Below are positions 1-5,786 of a stretch of 7,186 bases of DNA, piece by piece; within the stretch, counting starts at the first letter, position 1, and every line of letters begins with the position of its first letter. The notes under the pieces were generated by a model. It ran no database searches. It was not told the DNA's origin and saw only the letters and a list, made by a program, of their open reading frames with translations. Origin of the DNA: Treponema sp. (GTDB lineage Bacteria; Spirochaetota; Spirochaetia; Treponematales; Treponemataceae); assembly GCA_017453705.1 (NCBI GenBank), contig JAFTEK010000311.1, positions 1 through 7,186 on the forward strand, written 5' to 3'. Made by a program: the position numbers and the translations under genes.

Positions 1-4
1 AGTT

Positions 5-22
5 TGTAGACAAAATTCTACA
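5..22. promoter_or_regulatory. Small dyad TGTAGA-N6-TCTACA upstream of the HU-like gene
   Basis: TGTAGA (5-10) and TCTACA (17-22) form a perfect 6-bp inverted repeat with a 6-base centre, about 100 bases before the HU/DUF4469 gene. It could be a regulator half-site pair or part of the promoter region. A TATGCT (32-37) lies downstream, but no convincing -35 box sits at the right spacing. A 6-bp dyad can occur by chance, so this is a weak call. Confidence 0.22.
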
Positions 23-44
23 TTTCATGCGTATGCTTTTGTCG

Positions 45-105
45 TAGATTATGGGCAGGAAGGGGGAACAAAGCGGCTGTTGGTCGCTTTCCCCTCCATA
101 ATCTA
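45..105 (+). promoter_or_regulatory. Long bulged stem-loop in the leader of the HU-like gene
   Basis: TAGATTATGG (45-54) pairs perfectly with CCATAATCTA (96-105). Inside it AGGGG (61-65) pairs with CCCCT (91-95), and AAAGCGGC (70-77) with GTCGCTTT (83-90, one G-U pair). The loop is TGTTG. This gives about 23 pairs, with 6- and 4-base bulges on the 5' arm only and none on the 3' arm. There is no T-run, so it is not a typical terminator. It ends five bases before the GGAGG ribosome binding site (111-115) and may affect translation or mRNA stability. The pairing is directly visible; the role is unknown. Confidence 0.5.
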
Positions 106-122
106 TTTACGGAGGCCATACT

Positions 123-890
123 ATGGCAGACTCTTTAATGATCAACGACGAGGACAACAAGCTTGTCATCGCCCTTCACACCAATCCCTTTTCTTTGCAA
201 AAGGACAGCTACATTGGGAGCATTCCGCGCGACACGCTCACCATCTCAAACCTTGCCGCCCGTATCAAGGACAGCGACAGGGGGCTGGACGAGTACACGG
301 TGCTCAAAGCAGCGGGACTTCTCAAAAAGGAATGTCTCACGGCTATCAGGCGAGGCCAGGCGGTGAACCTGCTGGGACTGTGTACGATGTTTATAGCCCC
401 AGAGGGTAGTATTGATGCGAACAATACCGCATCAGCACTGACGCAGAAACTTGTGCTTCGCTTTACGCCTACGGCAGAAGCAAGGGACATAGCGTCCGGC
501 ATGAAAATCACGAAGGTAATCGTGAATGACGGCCAGCCGCAGATTGACGGAATGTTTAGCCTTCCCGGTGAGATGCCAACCGAGACTTTCCGTGTCGGCA
601 AAGGTATACGTCTTGTCGGCAACAGGCTCAAGGTCGCCGGGGATGGCTCAGGGCTTTACCTATGTCCTGCTGATGAAAACGGAAACATCTCCAAGGACGT
701 AGAGGACTGGATTGAAGTTGAAAAACGGCAGTTCTCCTTTAACAAGCCCAAGAGGCTGGAGTTCTTCATTCCTGACGGTACACCACCGGGGAGTTACCGC
801 ATAAGGCTCAAAACTTTCTTCAGCGGCAAAAAAAACGAGCTTAAGACAGCGATATCCACTGTCTCAAAGGTCATAACGATTGAAAACTAA
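123..890 (+). CDS. HU-like DNA-binding domain protein with C-terminal DUF4469-type domain
   Basis: A 255-residue protein with no signal peptide or membrane segment. Residues ~10-130 resemble the HU/IHF-like domain found in Bacteroidetes and Treponema. It has an N-terminal helical part (around TVLKAAGLLKKECLTAI) and a strand-rich part with GQAVNLLGLCTMFIAPEG and LRFTPTAEARD. Residues ~143-252 look like the Ig-like DUF4469 domain: FRVGKGIRLVGNRLKVAGDG, then PDGTPPGSYRIRLKTFFS near the end. HU-family proteins bind and bend DNA. The fused form is abundant in Treponema genomes, but its exact role is not known. The start is supported by GGAGG at 111-115, seven bases before ATG. The gene has no evident functional link to the putrescine genes and converges on patA. 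The family call is by recalled sequence pattern and is fairly firm; a specific function is not claimed. Confidence 0.8.
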   Translation: MADSLMINDEDNKLVIALHTNPFSLQKDSYIGSIPRDTLTISNLAARIKDSDRGLDEYTVLKAAGLLKKECLTAIRRGQAVNLLGLCTMFIAPEGSIDANNTASALTQKLVLRFTPTAEARDIASGMKITKVIVNDGQPQIDGMFSLPGEMPTETFRVGKGIRLVGNRLKVAGDGSGLYLCPADENGNISKDVEDWIEVEKRQFSFNKPKRLEFFIPDGTPPGSYRIRLKTFFSGKKNELKTAISTVSKVITIEN

Positions 891-918
891 GCTGTAGCAA
901 CAGTTAGGCCGAAAGCTC

Positions 919-949
919 CCCCTGTCATGGCGTAAATGCCAGGCAGGGG
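919..949. terminator. Hairpin between convergent genes, likely bidirectional terminator
   Basis: CCCCTG (919-924) pairs with CAGGGG (944-949), and TGGC (928-931) with GCCA (938-941), around a six-base loop and a small 3x2 internal loop. It lies in the 89-base gap between the stops of the HU-like gene (890) and patA (980, opposite strand), where a shared terminator is expected. Neither side has a strong T-run: TAAAAAG follows on the plus strand and GAGCTTTC on the minus. Termination may therefore be inefficient or Rho-assisted. Confidence 0.45.
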
Positions 950-979
950 TAAAAAGACCATATCAGATTGCAGAGGCCT

Positions 980-2365
980 TTATTCCGCCTCGTTAATCTC
1001 GAATTCCGCAATCATGTTCCTGGAGACATCCTCAAGGGCATCCCCCATTCTCGCAAGAACCGTCTCAATCTGCTTCTCCGTGATTACGGCAGGAGGCTCA
1101 AAGCGGATTGTCTTGGAGTTGACGAGCGTTCCCGCTGTCATGACACCTCGGCTGAACAGCCCCTTGCTCACCTTGTATCCTATTTCGTTACGCGTGAACT
1201 CCACGCCTATCATCAGTCCTGTTCCGCGCACTTCCTTGATGATTCTGGGGTATTTCTTCGCGAGCTTCTTGAGTCCGTCAATGAGAATCTCCCCCTTGTG
1301 CGCGCACATACCGGGTACGTCATGGTCTATCATGTACTTGATTGTGGCGATGGCGGCCGCGCAGCACACCGGGTTTCCCCCGAATGTCGGCGAGCCTAAA
1401 AGCCAGGGGTTGTCTATGAGCTGCTGGCTCCAGAGATGGGGGCGGCAGATGAGGCCCGTAATCGGCATGATGCCTCCACCGAATGCCTTGCCGTACGTCA
1501 TTATGTCGGGGGTCACGCCCTCGTGCTCGCACCTCCACATCGTTCCTGTGCGCCCCATGCCAGTCTGTATCTCGTCGAATATAAGGCAGATTCCGTATTT
1601 GTCGGCAAGCCCCCGCAAATCCCGGAGGTATCCGTCAGGAGGAAGGATTACCCCGGCCTCGCCCTGTATCGGCTCCACGATGATTCCGGCAATGCTTTCC
1701 CCAACGCTCAGAAGGTTCTGAATGGAGCGTTCCATCGCCTTTGTCTTTCCGTACTGGACGTGGAGCACCTGCTGTATCATGGGCATGTACGGAGTCCGGT
1801 ATGTATCCTTTCCCGTCACGGAGAGCGCGCCCAGCGACTTTCCGTGGAAACCGTGGATGGTGGAAAGGTACCACTTTCCCCCGGTGGCGATTCTGGCGAG
1901 CTTGAGTGCCATCTCGTTTGCTTCCGCCCCGCCGTTCGTAAAGAAGCAGTATTTCAAGTCACCTGGAGTTATGTCCGCCATAGCCTTGGCAAGGTAGCCG
2001 CGGAGCGGGTCGAGCAGTTCCTGCGAATGCAGTGCCTGATGCCCCAGCTGCGCTATCACCGTCTCAAGAATCTCCGGGTTGCGGTGCCCGCAGGTATAAA
2101 TCCCAAATCCTCCTAGGCAGTCTATGAATTTCTCTCCGTACAGCCCCTCGCACACGGCATCATGGTCGCTCCATTCCACGACGGCATCATTGGTGGAGAC
2201 CGACTTGCGGTATTTCAGCCAGCCGGGGCTTACGTAATTGTCAAAATAGCTCAGGGTCTGCTCGGTAATCTTTTCCTTGGACTCATCGTCGATGGAATCC
2301 GACTTGATGAACTGTATGACTTTTTCCAAATCCTTGGATACCCTGCCATAGCTTTCTTTTGACAT
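980..2365 (-). CDS. patA: Putrescine aminotransferase (class III, PLP-dependent)
   Basis: Transfers the amino group of putrescine (probably also cadaverine) to 2-oxoglutarate, giving 4-aminobutanal and glutamate; cytosolic. The 461-residue protein follows recalled E. coli PatA/YgjG (about 459) nearly end to end. Shared stretches are VSPGWLKYRKSV (45-56), FIDCLGGFGI (80-89), GHRNPE, LHSQELLDPLR (112-122), EPIQGEAGVILPP (231-243), DEIQTGMGRTG (264-274), FGGNP and AGTLVNSKTIRFEPP. PLP-site residues visible are the Schiff-base lysine K293 in YGKAFGGG, D264, and the phosphate-binding NGGAEAN (144-150). The start was placed at ATG 2363-2365, because AAGGAGT lies six bases upstream; the reading frame extends 11 codons further (to 2398), but that part overlaps the leader hairpin. 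The aldehyde dehydrogenase lies upstream on the same strand, 183 bases away, and probably uses its product. It has its own promoter and a terminator-like leader. Other omega-aminotransferases are possible, but PatA is much the best match. Confidence 0.92.
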   Translation of the reverse strand: MSKESYGRVSKDLEKVIQFIKSDSIDDESKEKITEQTLSYFDNYVSPGWLKYRKSVSTNDAVVEWSDHDAVCEGLYGEKFIDCLGGFGIYTCGHRNPEILETVIAQLGHQALHSQELLDPLRGYLAKAMADITPGDLKYCFFTNGGAEANEMALKLARIATGGKWYLSTIHGFHGKSLGALSVTGKDTYRTPYMPMIQQVLHVQYGKTKAMERSIQNLLSVGESIAGIIVEPIQGEAGVILPPDGYLRDLRGLADKYGICLIFDEIQTGMGRTGTMWRCEHEGVTPDIMTYGKAFGGGIMPITGLICRPHLWSQQLIDNPWLLGSPTFGGNPVCCAAAIATIKYMIDHDVPGMCAHKGEILIDGLKKLAKKYPRIIKEVRGTGLMIGVEFTRNEIGYKVSKGLFSRGVMTAGTLVNSKTIRFEPPAVITEKQIETVLARMGDALEDVSRNMIAEFEINEAE

Positions 2366-2382
2366 ACGCAACTCCTTAAAAC

Positions 2383-2421
2383 AAAAAAAAGGCGGCAACC
2401 AGTCTGATGGTTGTCGCCTTT
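2383..2421 (-). promoter_or_regulatory. Terminator-like 5' leader hairpin of patA (putative attenuator)
   Basis: On the minus strand AAAGGCGACAACCA pairs with TGGTTGCCGCCTTT around a six-base loop, with one A-C mismatch at stem position 8, and runs straight into T8. This is a textbook intrinsic-terminator shape, but it lies between the predicted patA start point (about 2424) and the ribosome binding site (2371-2377). It is therefore inside patA's own leader, and termination here would give an RNA of about 42 bases. The same arm ends, mismatch position and U-tail recur in the aldehyde dehydrogenase leader. It could also act as the terminator for read-through from the aldehyde dehydrogenase gene. 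The structure is seen directly; attenuation is inferred. Confidence 0.65.
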
Positions 2422-2430
2422 GACATTAAT

Positions 2431-2459
2431 ACCCTATCGCTTTTTCAAAAAGATGTCAA
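2431..2459 (-). promoter_or_regulatory. Sigma70-type promoter of patA
   Basis: On the minus strand a perfect -35 box TTGACA (2454-2459) is followed after 17 bases by TAGGGT (2431-2436), which keeps the key T, A and final T of the -10 consensus. Initiation is predicted near 2424, at the G of GTCAAAGG, which begins the leader hairpin. A TATTAA lies slightly downstream but at too long a spacing from the -35. patA can thus be transcribed independently of the upstream aldehyde dehydrogenase gene. Confidence 0.6.
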
Positions 2460-2474
2460 GGGCATCTTGAAAAA
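2441..2474. repeat. Imperfect inverted repeat overlapping the patA -35 region
   Basis: TTTTTCAAAAAGATG (2441-2455) and CATCTTGAAAAA (2463-2474) are inverted copies, apart from three extra A bases in the left arm. They are centred on a seven-base spacer. The left arm covers the patA promoter spacer and the edge of the -35 box, a position that suits an operator. It could instead be a weak terminator after the aldehyde dehydrogenase gene. No TTGTGC/GCACAA motif is present here. Confidence 0.35.
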
Positions 2475-2548
2475 CTCAATTTAGTTGAAACTTCGTTGTG
2501 GGTTCCTGCGATTTTTCGAGGTTCCCTAAACGGTAACGGCAATGCGCG

Positions 2549-4027
2549 TCAATGCGTATACCAGCCGGGGCTTCCGCCACACAGGTTGATGTTCACCTGC
2601 TTAATCTCCTGATATTCCTCAAGCCCGTGTATTCCAAGCTCGCGGCCTATGCCGCTCATCTTGTAGCCGCCCCACGGAGCCTCGTTGAATGTAGGCGCAA
2701 AGCAGTTTATCCACGTTATTCCTGCCCGCATCTCGCCTGTGACCCGGTGCGCCCGCCCTACGTCCTTCGTGAACACGCCCCCCGCAAGTCCGTAGGTCGT
2801 GTCGTTCGCCATGTCAACGGCTTCCTGTTCTGTCCTGAAGGTCTGCACCGTGACGACAGGGCCGAAGATTTCCTCGCGGACAATCTTCATGCCGCTGCTG
2901 CAATTGTCAAATATCGTGGGGAGCACAAAATATCCCTTGTCACAGCCGCCCTCGGTATACCGCCTGCCGCCGGTGACAAGTTTTGCCCCCTCGTCTATGC
3001 CGTACTGGATATAGGAAAGAACCTTGTTCATGTCCTTCTCCGTAATCAGGGGGCCTATGTCGGGATTCTTCATCGGATCCCCGATTGTCATACGTTCGGC
3101 TCTGGCCTTGAGCTTGGAGACGAACAGGTCATGAATGCTTTCTTCGACAATGATGCGGGAACCTGCGGCGCAGACTTCTCCCTGGTTGAAGAATATGCCT
3201 ATCATCGCCCATTCCACTGCCGCGTCAAGGTCAGCGTCGGCGAAGATGATGTTGGGTGACTTGCCCCCCAGCTCAAGCCCGATTTTCTTTATGTTGGAAG
3301 CCGCGCTCCTCATAAGGCTCTGACCCACCCTCGTGGAGCCGGTGAATGCAATCATGTCAACGTCCGTGTTCTCGCCCATCTCGGTTCCTACGTCCGCATC
3401 CCCCTGCAAAAGGTTCGCGCATCCGGCGGGAAGCCCCGCCTCCTCAAAAATCTCAAAGAGGCGGATGGTAGAAAGAGGAGCCTTGGGGCTTGGCTTGAAC
3501 ACGACGCTGTTTCCTGCGGCAAGGGCGGGGGCTAGCTTCCAGCAGCTCATCAAAAGCGGATAGTTCCACGGGGTAATCTGGGCGACAACGCCCACAGGCT
3601 CATGGACTGTGTACGAATGCATTTTTCCGAAGCCCGCGTTGACATCATAGCAGCCGCCGTAAGGCATCTTAAGCGCACCGGCATAGTAGCGGAAGCAGTG
3701 TATTGCATCGGAGACATCGCCTTCCGCTTCCCTCAGGGGCTTTCCGCAGTCTCGGCAGTCCATCTCCGCGAGCATGGCGGCATCGCGCTCCATCAGGTCA
3801 GCAATCTTGAGAATCATGTCGCCGCGCGCCTGGCTGTCCATGTCGCGCCACTCACGTGTTTTATAGAAGGATTTCTTAGCGGCGGCGATTGCATCCTTTG
3901 TGTCCCCGACGGATGCCTCGCATATCTTCGCAATCACGGAGCCGTCCGCAGGATTGATGACATCCATTGTCTTTTTGCCGGAACCTTCCACCCATTTTCC
4001 GTCAATGTACAGTTTCTTCACTTCCAT
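2549..4027 (-). CDS. NAD-dependent aldehyde dehydrogenase, betaine/4-aminobutyraldehyde type
   Basis: Oxidises an aldehyde to the acid; in this context most likely 4-aminobutanal from PatA to GABA. The 492-residue length is normal for the ALDH superfamily. All key positions are visible: N155 in TPWNYPLLM, K178 in VVFKPS, the general-base E252 in LELGGKSP, the FTGSTRVG cofactor loop (228-235), nucleophile C286 in NQGEVCAAGSR, and E386 in EEIFGPVV. The overall style (YTVHEPVGVVAQITPWNYP, C-terminal EYQEIKQVN) is that of betaine aldehyde dehydrogenase and aminoaldehyde dehydrogenases, so the substrate is inferred from neighbours. Betaine aldehyde or succinic semialdehyde are alternatives. The start was placed at ATG 4025-4027, preceded by AGGGGG eight bases upstream; an in-frame ATG at 4045 lacks a ribosome binding site. 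A decayed paralogue lies at 7066-7177. It is divergent from gabT and has its own promoter. Confidence 0.85.
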   Translation of the reverse strand: MEVKKLYIDGKWVEGSGKKTMDVINPADGSVIAKICEASVGDTKDAIAAAKKSFYKTREWRDMDSQARGDMILKIADLMERDAAMLAEMDCRDCGKPLREAEGDVSDAIHCFRYYAGALKMPYGGCYDVNAGFGKMHSYTVHEPVGVVAQITPWNYPLLMSCWKLAPALAAGNSVVFKPSPKAPLSTIRLFEIFEEAGLPAGCANLLQGDADVGTEMGENTDVDMIAFTGSTRVGQSLMRSAASNIKKIGLELGGKSPNIIFADADLDAAVEWAMIGIFFNQGEVCAAGSRIIVEESIHDLFVSKLKARAERMTIGDPMKNPDIGPLITEKDMNKVLSYIQYGIDEGAKLVTGGRRYTEGGCDKGYFVLPTIFDNCSSGMKIVREEIFGPVVTVQTFRTEQEAVDMANDTTYGLAGGVFTKDVGRAHRVTGEMRAGITWINCFAPTFNEAPWGGYKMSGIGRELGIHGLEEYQEIKQVNINLCGGSPGWYTH

Positions 4028-4065
4028 GACAAATACCCCCTGCATGAGCTAAAAAGTATGAGCAT

Positions 4066-4109
4066 AAAAAAAGGCGGTGAATCCGCATATGAACGGTTTC
4101 ATCGCCTTT
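4066..4109 (-). promoter_or_regulatory. Terminator-like 5' leader hairpin of the aldehyde dehydrogenase gene (putative attenuator)
   Basis: On the minus strand AAAGGCGATGAAACCG (4109-4094) pairs with CGGATTCACCGCCTTT (4085-4070) around an eight-base loop, and runs into T7 (to 4066). The 16-base arms have two mismatches, one being an A-C at position 8, exactly where the patA leader hairpin has one. The predicted start is near 4112, so termination would release an RNA of about 47 bases. No co-directional gene lies upstream in this intergenic region, so it cannot simply be an upstream gene's terminator. That is the strongest argument for attenuation or another 5'-leader function. Confidence 0.68.
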
Positions 4110-4119
4110 GACGTTTCGG

Positions 4120-4148
4120 ATGATACTATGAAAGGGCAGTTTGTGCAA
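4120..4148 (-). promoter_or_regulatory. Promoter of the aldehyde dehydrogenase gene
   Basis: On the minus strand TTGCAC (4143-4148) and TATCAT (4120-4125, five of six matches to the -10 consensus) are 17 bases apart. The start is predicted near 4112, at GTCAAAGGCGA, seven bases after the -10 box. The -35 box is poor (three of six), which suits a promoter needing an activator. It overlaps the TTGTGCAA element at 4141-4148, which shares the half-site of the adjacent dyad. Confidence 0.55.
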
Positions 4149-4174
4149 GCGTCTTTATTGTGCATCTGGCACAA
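4141..4174. promoter_or_regulatory. Putative PucR-type operator: dyad TTGTGC-N5-GCACAA plus an extra half-site
   Basis: TTGTGC (4158-4163) and GCACAA (4169-4174) form a perfect 6-bp dyad with a 5-base centre (ATCTG). A further TTGTGC half-site at 4141-4146 lies exactly 17 bases before the dyad's first arm. The same dyad with the same spacing occurs at 6996-7012 in the promoter region of the PucR-family gene. Here the dyad centre is near -54 relative to the predicted aldehyde dehydrogenase start, a typical activator position. Binding by the local PucR-type protein is inferred. Confidence 0.55.
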
Positions 4175-4182
4175 AAATACCC

Positions 4183-4223
4183 CTGCATTTTTATGCTGGA
4201 TGGCATATTTGCAGCTTTTTTTT
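4183..4223 (+). terminator. AT-rich hairpin with T8 tail in the gabT upstream region
   Basis: CTGCA (4183-4187) pairs with TGCAG (4210-4214), and ATGC (4193-4196) with GCAT (4203-4206), with an AT-rich internal loop between. The stem is followed by C and eight Ts (4216-4223). The shape is that of a weak intrinsic terminator reading toward gabT. If gabT transcription starts near the operator at 4141-4174, this is a first attenuator in its leader. If the promoter lies further down (for example TGC-TAGAGT at 4226-4234), it is only upstream DNA. Confidence 0.35.
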
Positions 4224-4242
4224 AGTGCTAGAGTTCAACTTC

Positions 4243-4318
4243 ATGGTGGCAGGAACCGCCGGTCTTGGTGGCTTCTAGTTGTAGGGAGCCGCCCGGTTTA
4301 GGGGTCGCCGGTTTTTTT
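4243..4318 (+). promoter_or_regulatory. gabT leader: tandem GC-rich hairpins, T7 run and a possible 11-codon leader peptide
   Basis: GGTGGCTTC (4267-4275) pairs over nine positions (two G-U) with GGAGCCGCC (4285-4293). A palindromic CCGG pair (4293-4296 with 4308-4311) then precedes T7 (4312-4318), which ends eight bases before the AAAGGAGA ribosome binding site of gabT. GGTGGCTTC, with TT before it, can instead pair with GGGGTCGCCGG (4301-4311) through several G-U pairs, so mutually exclusive folds are possible. An ORF MVAGTAGLGGF runs 4243-4278 and its stop lies in the first hairpin's loop, as in attenuation leaders. It lacks a good ribosome binding site, so translation is doubtful. Overall the layout resembles a regulated leader; no known riboswitch class was recognised. 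Confidence 0.4.
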
Positions 4319-4338
4319 GCAGGCCAAAGGAGAGCACT

Positions 4339-5706
4339 ATGTCACAGGAAGAGCTGAGGAAAGCGTTACCCAGGATAATCACGGCGGAGCTGCCGGGGCC
4401 TAAGTCCGCGGCAATCATAAGGCGGAGGGAGGCTGTTGTTCCCAAGTCAATCCGCTGCATCTATCCCTGTGTGCTGGACAAAGCTGCTGGCGCGATGATA
4501 CAGGATCCGGACGGGAACATCTTCCTTGACTGGGTTGGCGGAGTCGGCGTCCTGAACGTGGGGCACTCCCATCCCGCCCTGACGGAGGCTGTGAAAGTCC
4601 AGGCGGACAGGTACTTTCACGGTATGTTCAATATAGTGACGCACGAGGGCTATGTGGAGCTTGCGGAGAAACTCGGCTCAAAGGTTCCTGTCAGGGGGAG
4701 CCATAACAAGGTCATGTTCGCTAACAGCGGCGCGGAGGCGGATGAGAACGCTGTGAAGGTCGCTAAGGCATTCACAGGCCGTCCTAACATCATCGTCATG
4801 AGCGGGGCCTTCCACGGACGCACGCTGCTCACGATGGCTATGACATCCAAGAAAGCATACGCGGCGGGGCAGGGGCCTCTCCCCGGTGGAATCTTCCGCG
4901 CTGAATTCCCCTACCTGTACCGCAAGCCGGAGGGTATGCCTGATGACAAGGCGGTACAGTATTACGTGGACAGGCTTACTTCGGTCTTTGAAGAATGTGC
5001 GGCGGCCGACACGATAGCAGCGATTGTGATGGAGCCGGTGCAGGGCGAGGGCGGATTCATCCCCGCCCCGATAGAATATGTCAAGGCGGTGCGCAGGATA
5101 TGCGACGAGAACGGAATCATGCTTGTCGCGGACGAGGTTCAGTGCGGCTTTGCCCGGAGCGGAAGGCTTTTTGCCAGTGAATACTGGAAGGACGCTGGCT
5201 GTGAGCCGGACATCCTTTCCACTGCGAAATCCATAGCGGGCGGCATACCTCTCGCGGCCGTCATCGCGCGTGACGAGGTGTTTGATTCCGTCCCTGTCGG
5301 CGTTATCGGGGGAACCTATGGGGGGAATGCCCTTGCCTGTGCCGCAGGAATCAAGGTGCTGGAGGTAATCGAGAAGGAGGGACTTGTAGAACGTGCGGGA
5401 GAAATCGGTAGGAAGCTCTTTGCCCGCTTTGCGGAATGGAAGGAAAAATATGAGTGCGTGGGGGACGTGCGCGGCCTGGGGGCTATGGTCGGGATTGAGT
5501 TCGTCAAGGACAAGCAGTCCAAAGAGCCGGATGCCAAGCTTGTGGGCGACATAATCATGTATTCGGCAAGGCACGGCCTGCTCATGGAGAACGCGGGGAC
5601 ATACGGCAACGTGATTCGATTCCTTGCTCCTCTAGTGATGACGGATGCCCAGCTTGAGGCCGGGCTTGCGATTTACGAGGAAGCAATCGTCCGCTGCTGC
5701 GGATGA
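4339..5706 (+). CDS. gabT: 4-aminobutyrate (GABA) aminotransferase
   Basis: Transfers the amino group of GABA to 2-oxoglutarate, giving succinic semialdehyde and glutamate; cytosolic, PLP-dependent, class III. The 455-residue protein is slightly longer than typical bacterial GabT (about 426). Visible are FLDWVGGVGVLNVGHSHP (62-79), the phosphate-binding NSGAEADENA (129-138), SGAFHGRT, MEPVQGEGGFIPAP (231-244), D265 in VADEVQCGFARSG, the Schiff-base lysine K297 in STAKSIAGGIPLAAV, and GGTYGGN (324-330). The start is set by AAAGGAGA at 4326-4333, five bases before ATG. It is divergent from the aldehyde dehydrogenase that probably makes its substrate, and shares that control region. The last codons (RCCG, stop) lie in an imperfect tandem repeat. 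PuuE or a 5-aminovalerate aminotransferase are close relatives; the neighbouring putrescine genes favour GABA. Confidence 0.88.
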   Translation: MSQEELRKALPRIITAELPGPKSAAIIRRREAVVPKSIRCIYPCVLDKAAGAMIQDPDGNIFLDWVGGVGVLNVGHSHPALTEAVKVQADRYFHGMFNIVTHEGYVELAEKLGSKVPVRGSHNKVMFANSGAEADENAVKVAKAFTGRPNIIVMSGAFHGRTLLTMAMTSKKAYAAGQGPLPGGIFRAEFPYLYRKPEGMPDDKAVQYYVDRLTSVFEECAAADTIAAIVMEPVQGEGGFIPAPIEYVKAVRRICDENGIMLVADEVQCGFARSGRLFASEYWKDAGCEPDILSTAKSIAGGIPLAAVIARDEVFDSVPVGVIGGTYGGNALACAAGIKVLEVIEKEGLVERAGEIGRKLFARFAEWKEKYECVGDVRGLGAMVGIEFVKDKQSKEPDAKLVGDIIMYSARHGLLMENAGTYGNVIRFLAPLVMTDAQLEAGLAIYEEAIVRCCG

Positions 5707-5769
5707 TTCGTGCATACAGGGAACCGTCTGCCCGCTGCTGCGCATAGTTTTCGCATACGGGAAACCATC
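5691..5769. repeat. Imperfect 41-base tandem duplication across the gabT stop codon
   Basis: Copy one (about 5691-5728) and copy two (about 5732-5769) both start CCGCTGCTGCG and continue through GCATAC, a GGGAA-type stretch and an ACC, with several substitutions and small indels. The first copy encodes the last four residues and stop of GabT; the second lies wholly in the 80-base gap to the convergent PucR-family gene. No clear terminator hairpin with a T-run was found in this gap. Confidence 0.55.
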
Positions 5770-5786
5770 CACAGTCACCGGTTCAG

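Noticed and set aside
936..1721. Long plus-strand open frame opposite patA
   Set aside because: It is antisense to a clearly recognisable aminotransferase and has no family-like sequence; the same applies to the other long frames opposite the enzymes and the regulator.
2366..2398. Start of patA at ATG 2398
   Set aside because: It would translate the leader hairpin and U-run and has no ribosome binding site, whereas ATG 2365 has AAGGAGT at good spacing.
4053..4103. 17-codon ORF (MKPFICGFTAFFYAHTF) in the aldehyde dehydrogenase leader
   Set aside because: Its ATG lies only two bases after AAAGG, too close for a ribosome binding site, and the matching patA leader has ACA in place of the ATG, so it is not conserved between the two leaders.
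4167..4187. Sigma54 promoter from TGGCAC at 4167 and TGCA at 4184
   Set aside because: The GG-to-GC gap is 15 bases instead of the required 10.
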